Shown here one piece after another: positions 52,804 through 62,103 of a stretch of 64,000 nucleotides of DNA. Within the stretch, counting starts at the first letter, position 1. Every line of letters begins with the position of its first letter. Made by a program: the position numbers and the translations under genes. This stretch comes from Mycobacterium malmoense (GTDB taxonomy: Bacteria; Actinomycetota; Actinomycetes; Mycobacteriales; Mycobacteriaceae). The notes beneath the pieces were generated by a model. It was not told the origin of the DNA. It saw nothing but the letters and a program-made list of their open reading frames with translations, and searched no databases. Where the stretch lies: the NCBI RefSeq assembly GCF_019645855.1, contig NZ_CP080999.1, positions 2,108,001-2,172,000 of the forward strand, in the 5' to 3' direction.

Positions 52804-54425
52804 CAGCCGGTCACCCGCGCTTGCAGCTCGTTGCGCAGGACCTTGCCGGTGCTGCCGCGGGGCAGCTCGTCGAGGACGGTGATCTCGCGCGGCACCTTGT
52901 AGTTGGCCAGGTTCTCCCGCACGTGTTGCTTGAGGGTCTCGGGGGTGGCCGACATGCCCGGGGCCAGCACCACGAACGCCGCCAGCCGCTGGCCGTACTG
53001 TTCGTCGTCGACGCCGATGACCGCCGCCTCCGCCACGTCGGGGTGTGCCGCCAGCGTCTTCTCCACCTCGATCGGGTAGACGTTCTCGCCGCCGGAGACG
53101 ATCATCTCGTCGTCGCGGCCGACGACGAACAGCCGCCCGGCCTCGTCCAGGTACCCGACGTCGCCCGACGCCATGAACCCGGCGTGGAAGTCTTTGCCGG
53201 TCGAGCCCGACGTGTAGCCGTCGAATTGGGTGTCGTTGCGGACGTAGATGCCGCCGACCTCGCCGGTGGGCAGTTCGTTGAATTCTGGGTCCAGGATGCG
53301 GATTTCGGTTCCGCCCGCGGGCCGGCCCGCGGTGTCGGGCGCCGCACGCAGGTCTTGCGGGGTGGCGGTGGCGATCATGCCGGCCTCGGTGGCGTTGTAG
53401 TTGTTGTAGATCACGTCGCCGAACCGGTCCATGAACGCGGTGACGACATCGGGCCGCATGCGTGAGCCGGATGCCGCGGCGAACCGTAATGACTTGCCGC
53501 TGTAGCGGTTTCGCACCTCGTCGGGCAGCTCCATGATGCGGTCGAACATCACCGGCACCACCGCCAGCCCCGTCGCCCGATGGCGGTCGACGAGGTCCAG
53601 CGTCGCCTCGGGGTCGAATTTGCGCCGGGTGACCACCGTGCAGGCCATCGACGCGGCGAACACCAACTGCGAAAAACCCCACGCGTGAAACATCGGCGCC
53701 ACGATCACGATCGTCTCCTCGGCCCGCCACGGCGTGCGATCCAGGATCGCCTTGAGCGTGCCCATGCCGGCGCGGCCGCCAGACTGCTTGGCGCCCTTGG
53801 GTGTTCCGGTGGTGCCGGAGGTGAGCAGGATCATCCTGCCTTTGCGCCCGGTGCGCTTGGGCCGTTGCCCGGCGTGGGCGGCGATGAGTTTCTCGACGGT
53901 GAGATCGTGCTGGCCATTGGTCCAGGCCAGGATGCGGGTGGCGTCCGGTTTGTCGGCCAGCGCGCGGTCGACCGTCGCGGTGAACTCCTCGTCGTAGACG
54001 ACGGTGTCGGCGCCCTCGCGGTTGACCACGTCGGCGAGCGCCGGCCCGGCGAACGACGTGTTGAGCAACAAGATGTCGGCGCCGATCCGGTCGGCGGCCA
54101 CCAACGACTCGACGAAACCGCGGTGATTGCGGCACATGATCCCGACTACCCTCGGCGTCCCGCCCGGCAGCCCTTGCAGCGCCGCGGCCAACGCGTTGAT
54201 CCGCTCGTCGAGCTGCCGCCAGGTCAGCGTGCCCAGCTCGTCGACCAGGCCGGGACGGTCGGGGCAGCGCCGCGCCGCGCTGGCGAAACCCACGGTGATG
54301 CCCATGCCTTCGCGACGCATGGCCGCGGCGATCCTCAGGTAGCGGTCGGGTCGCATCGGCGCGATCAACCCCGCGCGGCGCATGGTGCCGATCAGGCCGA
54401 GGGCCTGGCTGATACGGGTCGCCAT
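52803..54425 (-). CDS. fadD12: Fatty-acyl-CoA/AMP ligase (FadD12-like)
   Basis: A 540-residue adenylate-forming enzyme activating fatty acids to acyl-AMP and then acyl-CoA. The P-loop ILLTSGTTGTPKGAKQSGGR, the A4/A5 motif NNYNATEAGMIAT, the A7 Asp region GYTSGSTGKDFHAGFMASGD, and the A8/A10 motifs VGRDDEMIVSGGENVYP and LPRGSTGKVLR are all present, so it should be active. ATG start 54425; it follows the acyltransferase gene after 3 nt and overlaps lipO. Confidence 0.92.
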   Translation of the reverse strand: MATRISQALGLIGTMRRAGLIAPMRPDRYLRIAAAMRREGMGITVGFASAARRCPDRPGLVDELGTLTWRQLDERINALAAALQGLPGGTPRVVGIMCRNHRGFVESLVAADRIGADILLLNTSFAGPALADVVNREGADTVVYDEEFTATVDRALADKPDATRILAWTNGQHDLTVEKLIAAHAGQRPKRTGRKGRMILLTSGTTGTPKGAKQSGGRAGMGTLKAILDRTPWRAEETIVIVAPMFHAWGFSQLVFAASMACTVVTRRKFDPEATLDLVDRHRATGLAVVPVMFDRIMELPDEVRNRYSGKSLRFAAASGSRMRPDVVTAFMDRFGDVIYNNYNATEAGMIATATPQDLRAAPDTAGRPAGGTEIRILDPEFNELPTGEVGGIYVRNDTQFDGYTSGSTGKDFHAGFMASGDVGYLDEAGRLFVVGRDDEMIVSGGENVYPIEVEKTLAAHPDVAEAAVIGVDDEQYGQRLAAFVVLAPGMSATPETLKQHVRENLANYKVPREITVLDELPRGSTGKVLRNELQARVTG

Positions 54426-54428
54426 GGC

Positions 54429-55250
54429 TCAGCCCAGGATCGGGAACCGGCGCTCGGCGGCGAGGCCGTCGAGGGCCCGTTGCATCACCGAGCGCACGTG
54501 CTCGTCGACCTTGTCCACGTCTAGGTCCACGTCCGGGTCCTCGCCGAACCGCTCCGCGAGGTCGATCGGATCGAGCACCTGCGTGACGATCTTGGCGGGC
54601 AGCGGCAGGTTCGGCGGGATCGCGGCGCTGAACCCGAACGGGAAGCCGAACGAGAGCGGCAGGATGTCGCTGCGCAGCAAGCGCTTCAGCCGCAGCCGCT
54701 CGGCCAGCCAGGTGCCGCGGGACAGGTAGAGCTGGGTCTCCTGCCCGCCGATGGACACCGCCGGCACGATGGGCACGCCGGCTTCGATCGCCGCGCTGAC
54801 GTAACCCTTGCGGCCGTTGAAGTCGATGACGTTCTCCGAGAGCGTGGGCCGGTACGCGTCGTAGTCGCCGCCGGGAAAGACGATCACCACCCCGCCGGAC
54901 CGCAGGGCCTTGGCCGCGTTCTCCCGGCTGGCCCGGATGTAGCCGGTGCGCCTGAAGAGCTCTCCGGTGGGGCCGGTCATCAGGATGTCGTGGCTCAGCG
55001 TGTAGACCGGCCGGTCGTAGCCGAACTTTTCGTAGAAGTCGACGCTGAAGACCGGGACGTCCATGGGGAACATGCCACCGGAGTGGTTGGCGACCACCAG
55101 CGCTCCGCCGGGCGGGAAGGAATCCAGGCCGCGCACCTCCGACCGGAAGTACGTCTTCAGGACGGGGCGCATCACGGCCATCAGGCGCCGGGTCAGGCCA
55201 GGGTCGAATTTGCCGATGTCCCCCGTTTTGGGGCTATCGCTGTCGGTCAC
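54429..55250 (-). CDS. PlsC-like phospholipid/glycerol acyltransferase (Rv1428c-like)
   Basis: A 273-residue protein with the LPLAT motif NHSGGMFPMD (His and Asp of the HX-D block), TGYIRASRENAAKAL, VIVFPGGDYDAYRPT and GVPIVPAVSIGGQET, the four blocks expected for glycerol-phosphate-type acyltransferases. The first block has a wider His-Asp spacing than the standard HX4D. GTG start at 55250, preceded by GGGAGGAAC. It heads the operon with fadD12 and lipO, which suggests FadD12 supplies acyl-CoA for this enzyme. Confidence 0.85.
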   Translation of the reverse strand: MTDSDSPKTGDIGKFDPGLTRRLMAVMRPVLKTYFRSEVRGLDSFPPGGALVVANHSGGMFPMDVPVFSVDFYEKFGYDRPVYTLSHDILMTGPTGELFRRTGYIRASRENAAKALRSGGVVIVFPGGDYDAYRPTLSENVIDFNGRKGYVSAAIEAGVPIVPAVSIGGQETQLYLSRGTWLAERLRLKRLLRSDILPLSFGFPFGFSAAIPPNLPLPAKIVTQVLDPIDLAERFGEDPDVDLDVDKVDEHVRSVMQRALDGLAAERRFPILG

Positions 55251-55477
55251 GTTCCTCCCTTGACGCTCCGCCCGGGGCCGCTTGGGTTTGGCGGGCCTCG
55301 TCGAGCCCCTCGATGGTAGCGACCGGGGGCGCAGCCGCCGTCACGGTGTTTCGCCCGGCCGCGTGGCGGGCCGACGGCAAGCAGTTTGACGTTGGTCGTG
55401 GGAACGTATGGTGCCCATCGTTTCGGCGCGCTATGGTTACCCCGCCGAAGTTGAAATCAGCAGCTGAGAGTGACGCC

Positions 55478-55918
55478 ATGGATGTCGCCGGTTTGTCCGA
55501 AGAGCGTGGTGCGCGCCCGGTCGCTGGGTACAGGTCAAACGGCGCCCGTGATCGGCGTGGGTTTCGGCCCCGCGGTAGTGCGGTCCGCCCCGTGGCGATG
55601 GGTCAGGCCGCTATTGGCGGCGACCAAACCGCCGCCGCGGCGGATACGGCCGATCACCGTCAGGCCGACTACTTCCTGCGTCTGCTCGCCCAGAGCCGCC
55701 GCCTCGTCGATCATCGCATCGGCCAATACCACAAGGTGATCGCCCAGGCGGAGGCCGACGGTGACGCCGAAGCCGCCTGCGGCTTTCGGCGCATGGCGCG
55801 TGTCGAAGAACAGGACCGCCAAACGCTCGACGGCCTGATCGAAAACCTGCACCGGCGATTCGCCCTTCGGCCCTCGGCCGGGGTGCCCCCGCGCAGGGCG
55901 CGGTCCGTGGTCCGGTAG
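55478..55918 (+). CDS. Conserved hypothetical helical protein
   Basis: About 146 residues from the ATG at 55478 (an ATG at 55433 is also possible). The first 60 residues are Arg/Gly/Ala-rich and look disordered. The rest is a charged helical hairpin with QADYFLRLLAQSRRLVDHRI, GQYHKVIAQAEADGDAEAAC and MARVEEQDRQTLDGLIENLH. TTGACG (55386-55391) and TATGGT (55407-55412) upstream might be promoter elements, with a short 15-nt spacer. I do not recognise the family. No signal peptide or membrane segment is seen. Confidence 0.55.
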   Translation: MDVAGLSEERGARPVAGYRSNGARDRRGFRPRGSAVRPVAMGQAAIGGDQTAAAADTADHRQADYFLRLLAQSRRLVDHRIGQYHKVIAQAEADGDAEAACGFRRMARVEEQDRQTLDGLIENLHRRFALRPSAGVPPRRARSVVR

Positions 55919-56000
55919 GCCTTTGAGTCCGCGGCGGCTGAATCAGCACCCGCCCCAGCGGTTTTCGGCGTCGGCATCGCCGGTCGAGGCGGTGCGATAG

Positions 56001-57770
56001 ATGGGATTCATGTCACCGGAGCTTCCGGACGTCGACCGTGACACGTGGCGGACACTGCCGCGGGCGGCGCGACTGCAGGTCGCGACCCGGCACTGGGCCG
56101 AACATGGCTTCGGGACTCCGTACGCGGTGTATCTGCTCTACCTGATCAAGATCGGGCTGTACGTCGCCGTTCCCGCCGCGGTCATCTCGCTGACCCCCGG
56201 CCTGGGCGGGCTGGGCCGCATCGGCGACTGGTGGACGCAGCCGATCGTGTACCAGAAGCTCATCGTCTTCACGCTGCTGTTCGAGGTTTTGGGCTTTGGC
56301 TGCGGATCCGGGCCGCTGACAGGGCGGTTCATGCCACCGATCGGCGGGTTCCTTTATTGGTTGCGTCCCAACACGATTCGGCTACCTCCCTGGCCGGGCA
56401 AGGTTCCGTTCACCCGCGGTGACACCCGCACCGTCGTCGACGTCGCGCTGTATGTCGTCGTGTTGATCGGCGGGGTGTGGGCGCTGTTGTCGGCCGGTCA
56501 GGGCGGGCCGGTCACCGGCGGCGGCTCGGGCGCGCAGGTCGGACTGATCGACCCGGTGCTGGTGGCGCCGACGATCGTCGCCCTGGCGATCCTGGGCCTG
56601 CGCGACAAGACCATCTTCCTGGCCGCCCGCGGCGAACATTATTGGCTGAAGCTGATCGTGTTTTTCTTTCCGTTCACCGATCAGATCGCGGCCTTCAAGA
56701 TCATCATGCTCGGCTTGTGGTGGGGCGCGGCGACTTCCAAGCTCAACGAGCATTTCCCGTACGTCGTGTCGGTGATGACGAGCAACAACGCGCTGCTGCG
56801 GAGCAAGCTGTTCAACGGGTTCAAGCACGCGCTGTACCTCGACCCGGTCAACGACCTACGACCCTCCTGGTTGCCCAAGGCCATGGCCCATGTCGGCGGC
56901 ACCACGGCCGAATTCCTGGTTCCGGGGATTCTGGTGTTCGTCGCCGACGGGCAGCCATGGCGCTGGTGGCTCATCGGGTTCATGGTGATCTTCCACCTCA
57001 ACATCCTGTCCAACCTCCCGATGGGAGTCCCGTTGGAGTGGAACGTGTTCTTCATCTTCTCGCTGTTCTATTTGTTCGGGCACTACGGCGCCATCCACGC
57101 CGTCGACCTGTCATCGCCGCTGCTGCTGGCCATCCTGATCGTCGCGCTCGTCGTGGTGCCGATCGCGGGAAACCTTTTCCCGGAAAAGATTTCGTTCCTG
57201 CCCGCGATGCGCTACTACGCCGGCAACTGGGCCACCAGCGTGTGGTGCTTCCGCGCCGGCGCCGAGGACAAGATCGAGGCCGACGTGGTCAAAAGCTCCG
57301 CGCTCGTTGTCAATCAGTTGGCCAAGCTCTACGACGCGGCCACCGCCGAGATCATGAGCGACAAGACGGCCGCGTTCCGCGCGATGCACGCGCATGGCAG
57401 GGCGCTCAACGGCCTGCTGCCCCGCGCTTTGGAGGGAGAGGCAAGCGAGGCCGACTACAGCGTGCGCGAGGGCGAAATCGTTGCCGGGCCCCTCGTCGGA
57501 TGGAACTTCGGCGAGGGCCACCTGCACAACGAGCAGCTGCTGGAAGCGGTGCAACGGCGCTGCCGCTTCGAGGAGGGCGACGTCCGCGTCATCGTTCTCG
57601 AAGGCCAACCGATCCACGTCCAAAAGCAGTGGTACCGCATCCTCGACGCCAAGACCGGGCTGCTCGAGGCGGGCTACGTCGACGTCGCGGACATGCTGAC
57701 CCGCCAGCCGTGGCCCGAGCCCGGTGACCAGTTCCCCGTCCACGTCACCGCCCAGCGCCGCACGCGATGA
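56001..57770 (+). CDS. DUF3556-family integral membrane protein
   Basis: A 589-residue protein with about eight to ten hydrophobic helices in the first 400 residues (GLYVAVPAAVISLTPGLGGL, VVDVALYVVVLIGGVWALLS, WWLIGFMVIFHLNILSNLP, LLLAILIVALVVVPIAGNL) and a soluble C-terminal domain of about 180 residues. HLNILSNLPMGVPLEWNVFF and KTIFLAARGEHYW are characteristic of this mycobacterial/actinobacterial family. Its function is not known to me. An ATG at 56010 is an alternative start. Confidence 0.75.
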   Translation: MGFMSPELPDVDRDTWRTLPRAARLQVATRHWAEHGFGTPYAVYLLYLIKIGLYVAVPAAVISLTPGLGGLGRIGDWWTQPIVYQKLIVFTLLFEVLGFGCGSGPLTGRFMPPIGGFLYWLRPNTIRLPPWPGKVPFTRGDTRTVVDVALYVVVLIGGVWALLSAGQGGPVTGGGSGAQVGLIDPVLVAPTIVALAILGLRDKTIFLAARGEHYWLKLIVFFFPFTDQIAAFKIIMLGLWWGAATSKLNEHFPYVVSVMTSNNALLRSKLFNGFKHALYLDPVNDLRPSWLPKAMAHVGGTTAEFLVPGILVFVADGQPWRWWLIGFMVIFHLNILSNLPMGVPLEWNVFFIFSLFYLFGHYGAIHAVDLSSPLLLAILIVALVVVPIAGNLFPEKISFLPAMRYYAGNWATSVWCFRAGAEDKIEADVVKSSALVVNQLAKLYDAATAEIMSDKTAAFRAMHAHGRALNGLLPRALEGEASEADYSVREGEIVAGPLVGWNFGEGHLHNEQLLEAVQRRCRFEEGDVRVIVLEGQPIHVQKQWYRILDAKTGLLEAGYVDVADMLTRQPWPEPGDQFPVHVTAQRRTR

Positions 57771-57809
57771 CGACGTGTGATTTCTTGCGTTTCGGTGCCC
57801 ATGGCTCGC

Positions 57810-57827
57810 CGTAACCAAAACGTGACC
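57810..57827. promoter_or_regulatory. Direct repeat resembling an MtrA-type box upstream of the L,D-transpeptidase gene
   Basis: CGTAACC (57810-57816) and CGTGACC (57821-57827) are spaced 11 bp start to start, placing both on one face of the helix. MtrA, a regulator of mycobacterial cell-wall enzymes, binds direct repeats of this general type. The match is by eye and the assignment tentative. Confidence 0.3.
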
Positions 57828-57926
57828 GAGGCTTGATCCAATTGCTAACGCGCCCTTTCACTTCCGCTCTTCACCGCACCCCTACGATCACTATTACAAC
57901 TATGTCAGTTAAAAGGGATTGGGGCC

Positions 57927-58742
57927 ATGCGGACGGCTGTTCGGTGTGTTCTTGCGGTGATCGGGGTCACGGCGAGTGTGGTTCCGGGGCCGGCCGGCGT
58001 CAGCCAAGCGGCGGCGGACCATTCGTATGGGTCCGCCATCGCGTCGGTTCTACCAGCGCCGGGCGCGGTGGTGGGTGTGGCGCACCCGGTGGTGGTGACG
58101 TTCGGTGCGCCCATAGCCACCCCAGCCAACCGGCACGCGGCCGAGAGTGCCCTCAATGTCAAGTCGGCGCCCCCGATGACCGGCAAGTTCGAATGGCTCG
58201 ACAACAACGTTGTGCGGTGGGTCCCCGACCACTTCTGGCCGGCGCACACCACAGTGGCGCTATCGGTGGGCGGCCTTGCCACGGACTTCAAAACGGGCCC
58301 TGCCGTCGTCGGCGTCGCCAGCATCTCGGATCACACGTTCACCGTGAGCGTCGACGGAGTCGAGTCGGGGCCGCCGCCTTCACTACCGGCGCCCCACCAC
58401 CGACCCCACTGGGGCGAAGAAGGGGTGATGCCGGCCTCGATGGGTAGGCCGGAGTTCCCGACGCCCGTCGGCACCTACACCGTCTTGTCCAAGGAACGCA
58501 CGGTGATTATGGACTCGAGCAGCGTCGGCATCCCCGTCGACGATCCCGACGGGTACCGGATCCCGGTGGATTACGCCGTCCGCATCACCGGCCGCGGCCT
58601 CTTTGTGCATTCGGCTCCGTGGGCCGTCAATTCACTGGGGCTGGAGAATGTCAGCCACGGCTGCATCAGCCTGAGCCCCGCGGACGCGGAGTGGTACTTC
58701 AACGCGGTCAACGTTGGCGACCCGGTGATCGTGCAGGAATAA
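57927..58742 (+). CDS. L,D-transpeptidase (Rv1433-like, LdtMt3 type)
   Basis: A 271-residue exported enzyme forming 3-3 cross-links in peptidoglycan. Residues 1-30 form a signal peptide without a lipobox (MRTAVRCVLAVIGVTASVVP). An Ig-like/BIG domain (about 36-145) precedes the YkuD domain. The catalytic motif SHGCISLSP has His244 and Cys246, and His228 in FVHSAPW completes the site. The start ATG at 57927 follows a GGGATTGGGG purine stretch. Carbapenems, rather than penicillins, inhibit this family. The C-terminal domain lacks the extra tail seen in LdtMt2. Confidence 0.92.
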   Translation: MRTAVRCVLAVIGVTASVVPGPAGVSQAAADHSYGSAIASVLPAPGAVVGVAHPVVVTFGAPIATPANRHAAESALNVKSAPPMTGKFEWLDNNVVRWVPDHFWPAHTTVALSVGGLATDFKTGPAVVGVASISDHTFTVSVDGVESGPPPSLPAPHHRPHWGEEGVMPASMGRPEFPTPVGTYTVLSKERTVIMDSSSVGIPVDDPDGYRIPVDYAVRITGRGLFVHSAPWAVNSLGLENVSHGCISLSPADAEWYFNAVNVGDPVIVQE

Positions 58743-58807
58743 CAGCGGCCGTCGGCTTCACGAGGCTCCCGCACCGCCGATGGGCGTGAGCCATCGCTGG
58801 AAGAGCC

Positions 58808-59392
58808 TCAGCGCGCGCCCGTCGCCGGAGAGGTGGCCGAAGGGCCGGGCAGAACCGGCTGACCGGGCACGGGCCCGCCAGCCGGCGGCGGACCACTCGG
58901 CGCGTCCTTGGCCCCGGCCATGTCGATGAGGGGAGCGACCGGGACGGGATCCACAGGGGCGCCCACCGCCAACGGCGCACCCCCGAGCGCGATCAGCGGC
59001 GCACCAACCGGCAGCACCGGAGGCACCGGAGCACCGGCCGGCACCGGCGCGCCCAAGGGCAGGGGAGCACCGGCTGGCACCGGCGGGCCAAGCGCAATCA
59101 GCGGAGCGCCAACCGGCACCGGCGCACCCACCGGCACCGGCCCGGGCACGGCCAACGGGACACCGGCCATGTCCGTGAGTGCGGCGCTGCACACGTCCCC
59201 GGCCGCCGCTCCGGCGGCGGCTGCCGGTCCGCCGGCCGCCGGCGCTGCAGCGTCGCCAGCCAGCCCCTGGACGCACGCATAGCCACCGGTTTTCAGCGGG
59301 GCGGCTGCCGCGTCCGGGCTCAACGCTATAGCGGCCCCGCACAACCCGGCGCTGGCGACTACTTTGATGTTGAACCGATCGACGATCGCCAT
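58808..59392 (-). CDS. Secreted Pro/Val/Ala-rich repetitive protein (Rv1435c-like)
   Basis: A 194-residue protein starting MAIVDRFNIKVVASAGLCGA with a signal peptide cut near ALSPDAAAA. The mature part is low-complexity, with repeated PVPxGAPL(I/P)-type units (PVPVGAPLIALG, PVPAGAPLPLG, PVPAGAPVP) over about 90 residues, and Cys residues in YACVQGL and GDVCSAAL that could form a disulfide. AAGGAGA lies 9 nt before the ATG. It probably sits in the cell envelope or medium. M. tuberculosis has a similar secreted Pro/Gly/Val-rich protein, Rv1435c, upstream of gap. Confidence 0.82.
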   Translation of the reverse strand: MAIVDRFNIKVVASAGLCGAAIALSPDAAAAPLKTGGYACVQGLAGDAAAPAAGGPAAAAGAAAGDVCSAALTDMAGVPLAVPGPVPVGAPVPVGAPLIALGPPVPAGAPLPLGAPVPAGAPVPPVLPVGAPLIALGGAPLAVGAPVDPVPVAPLIDMAGAKDAPSGPPPAGGPVPGQPVLPGPSATSPATGAR

Positions 59393-59844
59393 CAGCGTCA
59401 ACTCTCCTTATATTCGCGCTCAGATATTTCTGCGATCAATTGGTGCAGCAGAACCGCATAGCCGTCGTTTTTCGACGACTGGGCCAATTGTCGGCAGCCC
59501 GTGCGGAACACGGGTCGCGCCGCACCGCGCCGTTTCCAAATGGTGACGTCACGACGGTGTCACAATCCGGCGCGGTGGCCCGGTGATGCCGGACACATTG
59601 CGACCGTTCGGCCACCGCGTCATCGACCGTCCGAATATGGTGCGGCGAGGAAGGGCATCGGCGGATGGTTGTCACATACGTCCGTCGACGCCCTTCAACC
59701 ACATCTCCCCGGTTGAACCTGGCTTTTCGCGCGGCAACGGGGACAGAAGCCGGGGATTGTCACCAGCCCCCTAGCCGTTCTCCTTGCTGATCTAGGCTGA
59801 CAATGATTGCTCATTGGCGGACATAGGTAGACAGGGAGAGACAA
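59393..59844. other. Divergent intergenic region between the secreted-protein gene and gap
   Basis: About 450 bp that should hold both promoters. Near the secreted-protein gene the DNA is AT-rich (TTATATTCGCGCTCAGATATTTCTG). Near gap, CTAGGCTGACAATGATTGCTC and CATAGGTAGAC contain -10-like TAGGCT and TAGGTA, followed by AGGGAGAG as the gap ribosome site. Short open frames are present but none looks like a protein family. Confidence 0.5.
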
Positions 59845-60864
59845 GTGACGGTCCGAGTAGGCATCAACGGCTTCGGTCGAATCGGGCGCAACTTCTACCG
59901 GGCCTTGCTGGCTCAACGGGAGGGGGGCACCACCGGCATCGAGGTGGTCGCCGTCAACGACATCACCGACAACGCCACGCTGGCGCACCTGCTGCGCTTC
60001 GACTCGATCCTGGGTCGGCTGCCCTATGACGTCAGCCTCGAAGGCGAGGACACCATCGTCGTCGGCAACCACAAGATCAAGGCGCTCGAGGTCAGGGAGG
60101 GCCCGGCGGCGATGCCGTGGAAGGACCTCGGCGTCGACGTCGTCGTCGAGTCCACGGGCCTGTTCACCAACGCGGCCAAGGCCAGGGGTCACCTGGACGC
60201 CGGCGCCAAAAAGGTGATCATCTCCGCGCCCGCCACCGACCCCGACATCACCATCGTCCTGGGCGTCAACGACGACAAGTACGACGGCAGCCAAGACATC
60301 ATCTCCAACGCCTCGTGCACCACGAATTGCCTTGCGCCGCTGGCCAAGGTGCTGCACGACGAGTTCGGCATCGTCAAGGGCCTGATGACCACCATCCACG
60401 CCTACACCCAGGACCAGAACCTGCAGGACGGGCCGCACAAGGACCTGCGTCGCGCCCGCGCCGCCGCGCTGAACATCGTGCCGACCTCCACCGGGGCGGC
60501 CAAGGCGATCGGGCTGGTGCTGCCGGAGCTGAAGGGCAAGCTCGACGGTTACGCCCTGCGGGTGCCGGTTCCCACCGGCTCGGTCACCGACCTGACCGCC
60601 GACCTGGCCAAGTCCGCCAGCGTCGACGAGATCAACGCGGCATTCAAGGCCGCCGCCGAGGGCAGGCTCAAGGGCATCCTGAAGTACTACGACGCGCCGA
60701 TCGTGTCGAGCGACATCGTCACCGACCCGCACAGTTCGATCTTCGACTCGGGCCTGACCAAGGTGATCGACAACCAGGCCAAGGTGGTGTCCTGGTACGA
60801 CAACGAATGGGGCTACTCCAACCGCCTCATCGACCTGGTCGCCCTGGTCGGCAAGTCGCTGTAA
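59845..60864 (+). CDS. gap: Glyceraldehyde-3-phosphate dehydrogenase
   Basis: A 339-residue glycolytic enzyme oxidising GAP with NAD and phosphate. The NAD-binding opening is VRVGINGFGRIGRNFYRALL; the active-site Cys158 is in SNASCTTNCLAP, and the His partner lies in the TTIHAYTQDQ region after it. Phosphate-site residues are in SSTGAAKAIG-like TSTGAAKAIG. GTG start at 59845 with AGGGAGAG upstream. First gene of the gap-pgk-tpiA operon. Confidence 0.97.
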   Translation: MTVRVGINGFGRIGRNFYRALLAQREGGTTGIEVVAVNDITDNATLAHLLRFDSILGRLPYDVSLEGEDTIVVGNHKIKALEVREGPAAMPWKDLGVDVVVESTGLFTNAAKARGHLDAGAKKVIISAPATDPDITIVLGVNDDKYDGSQDIISNASCTTNCLAPLAKVLHDEFGIVKGLMTTIHAYTQDQNLQDGPHKDLRRARAAALNIVPTSTGAAKAIGLVLPELKGKLDGYALRVPVPTGSVTDLTADLAKSASVDEINAAFKAAAEGRLKGILKYYDAPIVSSDIVTDPHSSIFDSGLTKVIDNQAKVVSWYDNEWGYSNRLIDLVALVGKSL

Positions 60865-60867
60865 ACC

Positions 60868-62103
60868 GTGTCCGTCCATTCCCTCAAAGACCTTCTGTCC
60901 GAGGGTGTTTCGGGCCGGGGTGTGCTGGTGCGCTCGGACCTGAATGTGCCGCTCGACGACGGCGAGATCACCGACCCCGGCCGGATCACCGCCTCGGTAC
61001 CGACGTTGCGGGCGCTGCTCGAGGCCGGCGCCAAGGTGGTGGTCGCCGCCCACCTGGGTCGCCCCAAGAATGGACCCGACCCGAAGTTGTCGTTGGCACC
61101 GGTCGCCGCGGCGCTCGGCGAGCAACTGGGCCGGCACGTGCAGTTGGCCGGCGATGTTGTGGGCGCCGACGCGCTGGCCCGCGCCGAGGGGCTGACCGAC
61201 GGTGACATCCTGCTGCTGGAGAACGTTCGCTTCGACCCCCGCGAGACCAGCAAGGACGACGGCGAGCGGTTGGCGCTGGCCCGGCAACTGGCCGAATTGG
61301 TCGGGCCGGCAGGCGCTTTCGTCTCCGACGGCTTCGGGGTGGTGCACCGCAAGCAGGCCTCCGTGTACGACGTCGCCACCCTGCTGCCGCACTACGCCGG
61401 CACGCTGGTGGCCCAGGAGATAGCGGTGCTGGAGCGGTTGACCAGCTCGACCGCACGCCCCTACGCGGTGGTGCTCGGCGGGTCGAAGGTGTCCGACAAG
61501 CTCGGCGTCATCGAGTCACTGGCGACGAAGGCCGACAGCATCGTGATCGGCGGCGGGATGTGCTTCACTTTCCTTGCCGCGCAAGGCTACTCGGTGGGCA
61601 AGTCGCTGCTGGAAGACGACATGGTCGACACCTGCCGCAGGCTGCTGGACACCTACGTCGACGTGCTGCGGCTGCCGGTGGACATCGTGGTGGCCGAAAA
61701 GTTCGCCGCCGACTCGCCGGCGCACACCGTCGCGGCCGACGCCATCCCGGGTGACACGGTGGGCCTGGACATCGGGCCGGGATCGGTCAAACGCTTCGCG
61801 ACCTTGCTGTCCAACGCCAAGACGATCTTCTGGAACGGCCCGATGGGCGTGTTCGAATTTCCGGCGTTCGCGGCGGGCACCAGGGGTGTCGCCGAGGCGA
61901 TCGCCGCGGCGACCGGCAAGGGCGCCTTCAGCGTGGTGGGCGGCGGGGACTCCGCGGCCGCGGTGCGCGCGCTTGGCATCCCGGAGGGCGACTTCTCGCA
62001 CATCTCCACCGGAGGCGGCGCGTCGCTGGAATACCTTGAGGGCAAGACGCTGCCGGGCATCGAGGTGCTGGGCCGGCCCCAGCCAAGCAAAGGAGACTCG
62101 TGA
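60868..62103 (+). CDS. pgk: Phosphoglycerate kinase
   Basis: A 411-residue enzyme transferring phosphate from 1,3-bisphosphoglycerate to ADP. The N-domain motifs GVLVRSDLNVPLDDGEITD and VVVAAHLGRPKNGPDPKLSL bind the substrate; the hinge and nucleotide motifs VLGGSKVSDKLGVIESL and FWNGPMGVFEFPAFAAGT are present, and the C-terminus has GGGDSAAAV and STGGGASLEYLEG. The GTG at 60868 is 3 nt after gap. Confidence 0.97.
   Translation: MSVHSLKDLLSEGVSGRGVLVRSDLNVPLDDGEITDPGRITASVPTLRALLEAGAKVVVAAHLGRPKNGPDPKLSLAPVAAALGEQLGRHVQLAGDVVGADALARAEGLTDGDILLLENVRFDPRETSKDDGERLALARQLAELVGPAGAFVSDGFGVVHRKQASVYDVATLLPHYAGTLVAQEIAVLERLTSSTARPYAVVLGGSKVSDKLGVIESLATKADSIVIGGGMCFTFLAAQGYSVGKSLLEDDMVDTCRRLLDTYVDVLRLPVDIVVAEKFAADSPAHTVAADAIPGDTVGLDIGPGSVKRFATLLSNAKTIFWNGPMGVFEFPAFAAGTRGVAEAIAAATGKGAFSVVGGGDSAAAVRALGIPEGDFSHISTGGGASLEYLEGKTLPGIEVLGRPQPSKGDS

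Noticed and set aside
59436..59774. Small frames in the gap promoter region
   Set aside because: Arg/Ser-rich, without ribosome sites or family resemblance.
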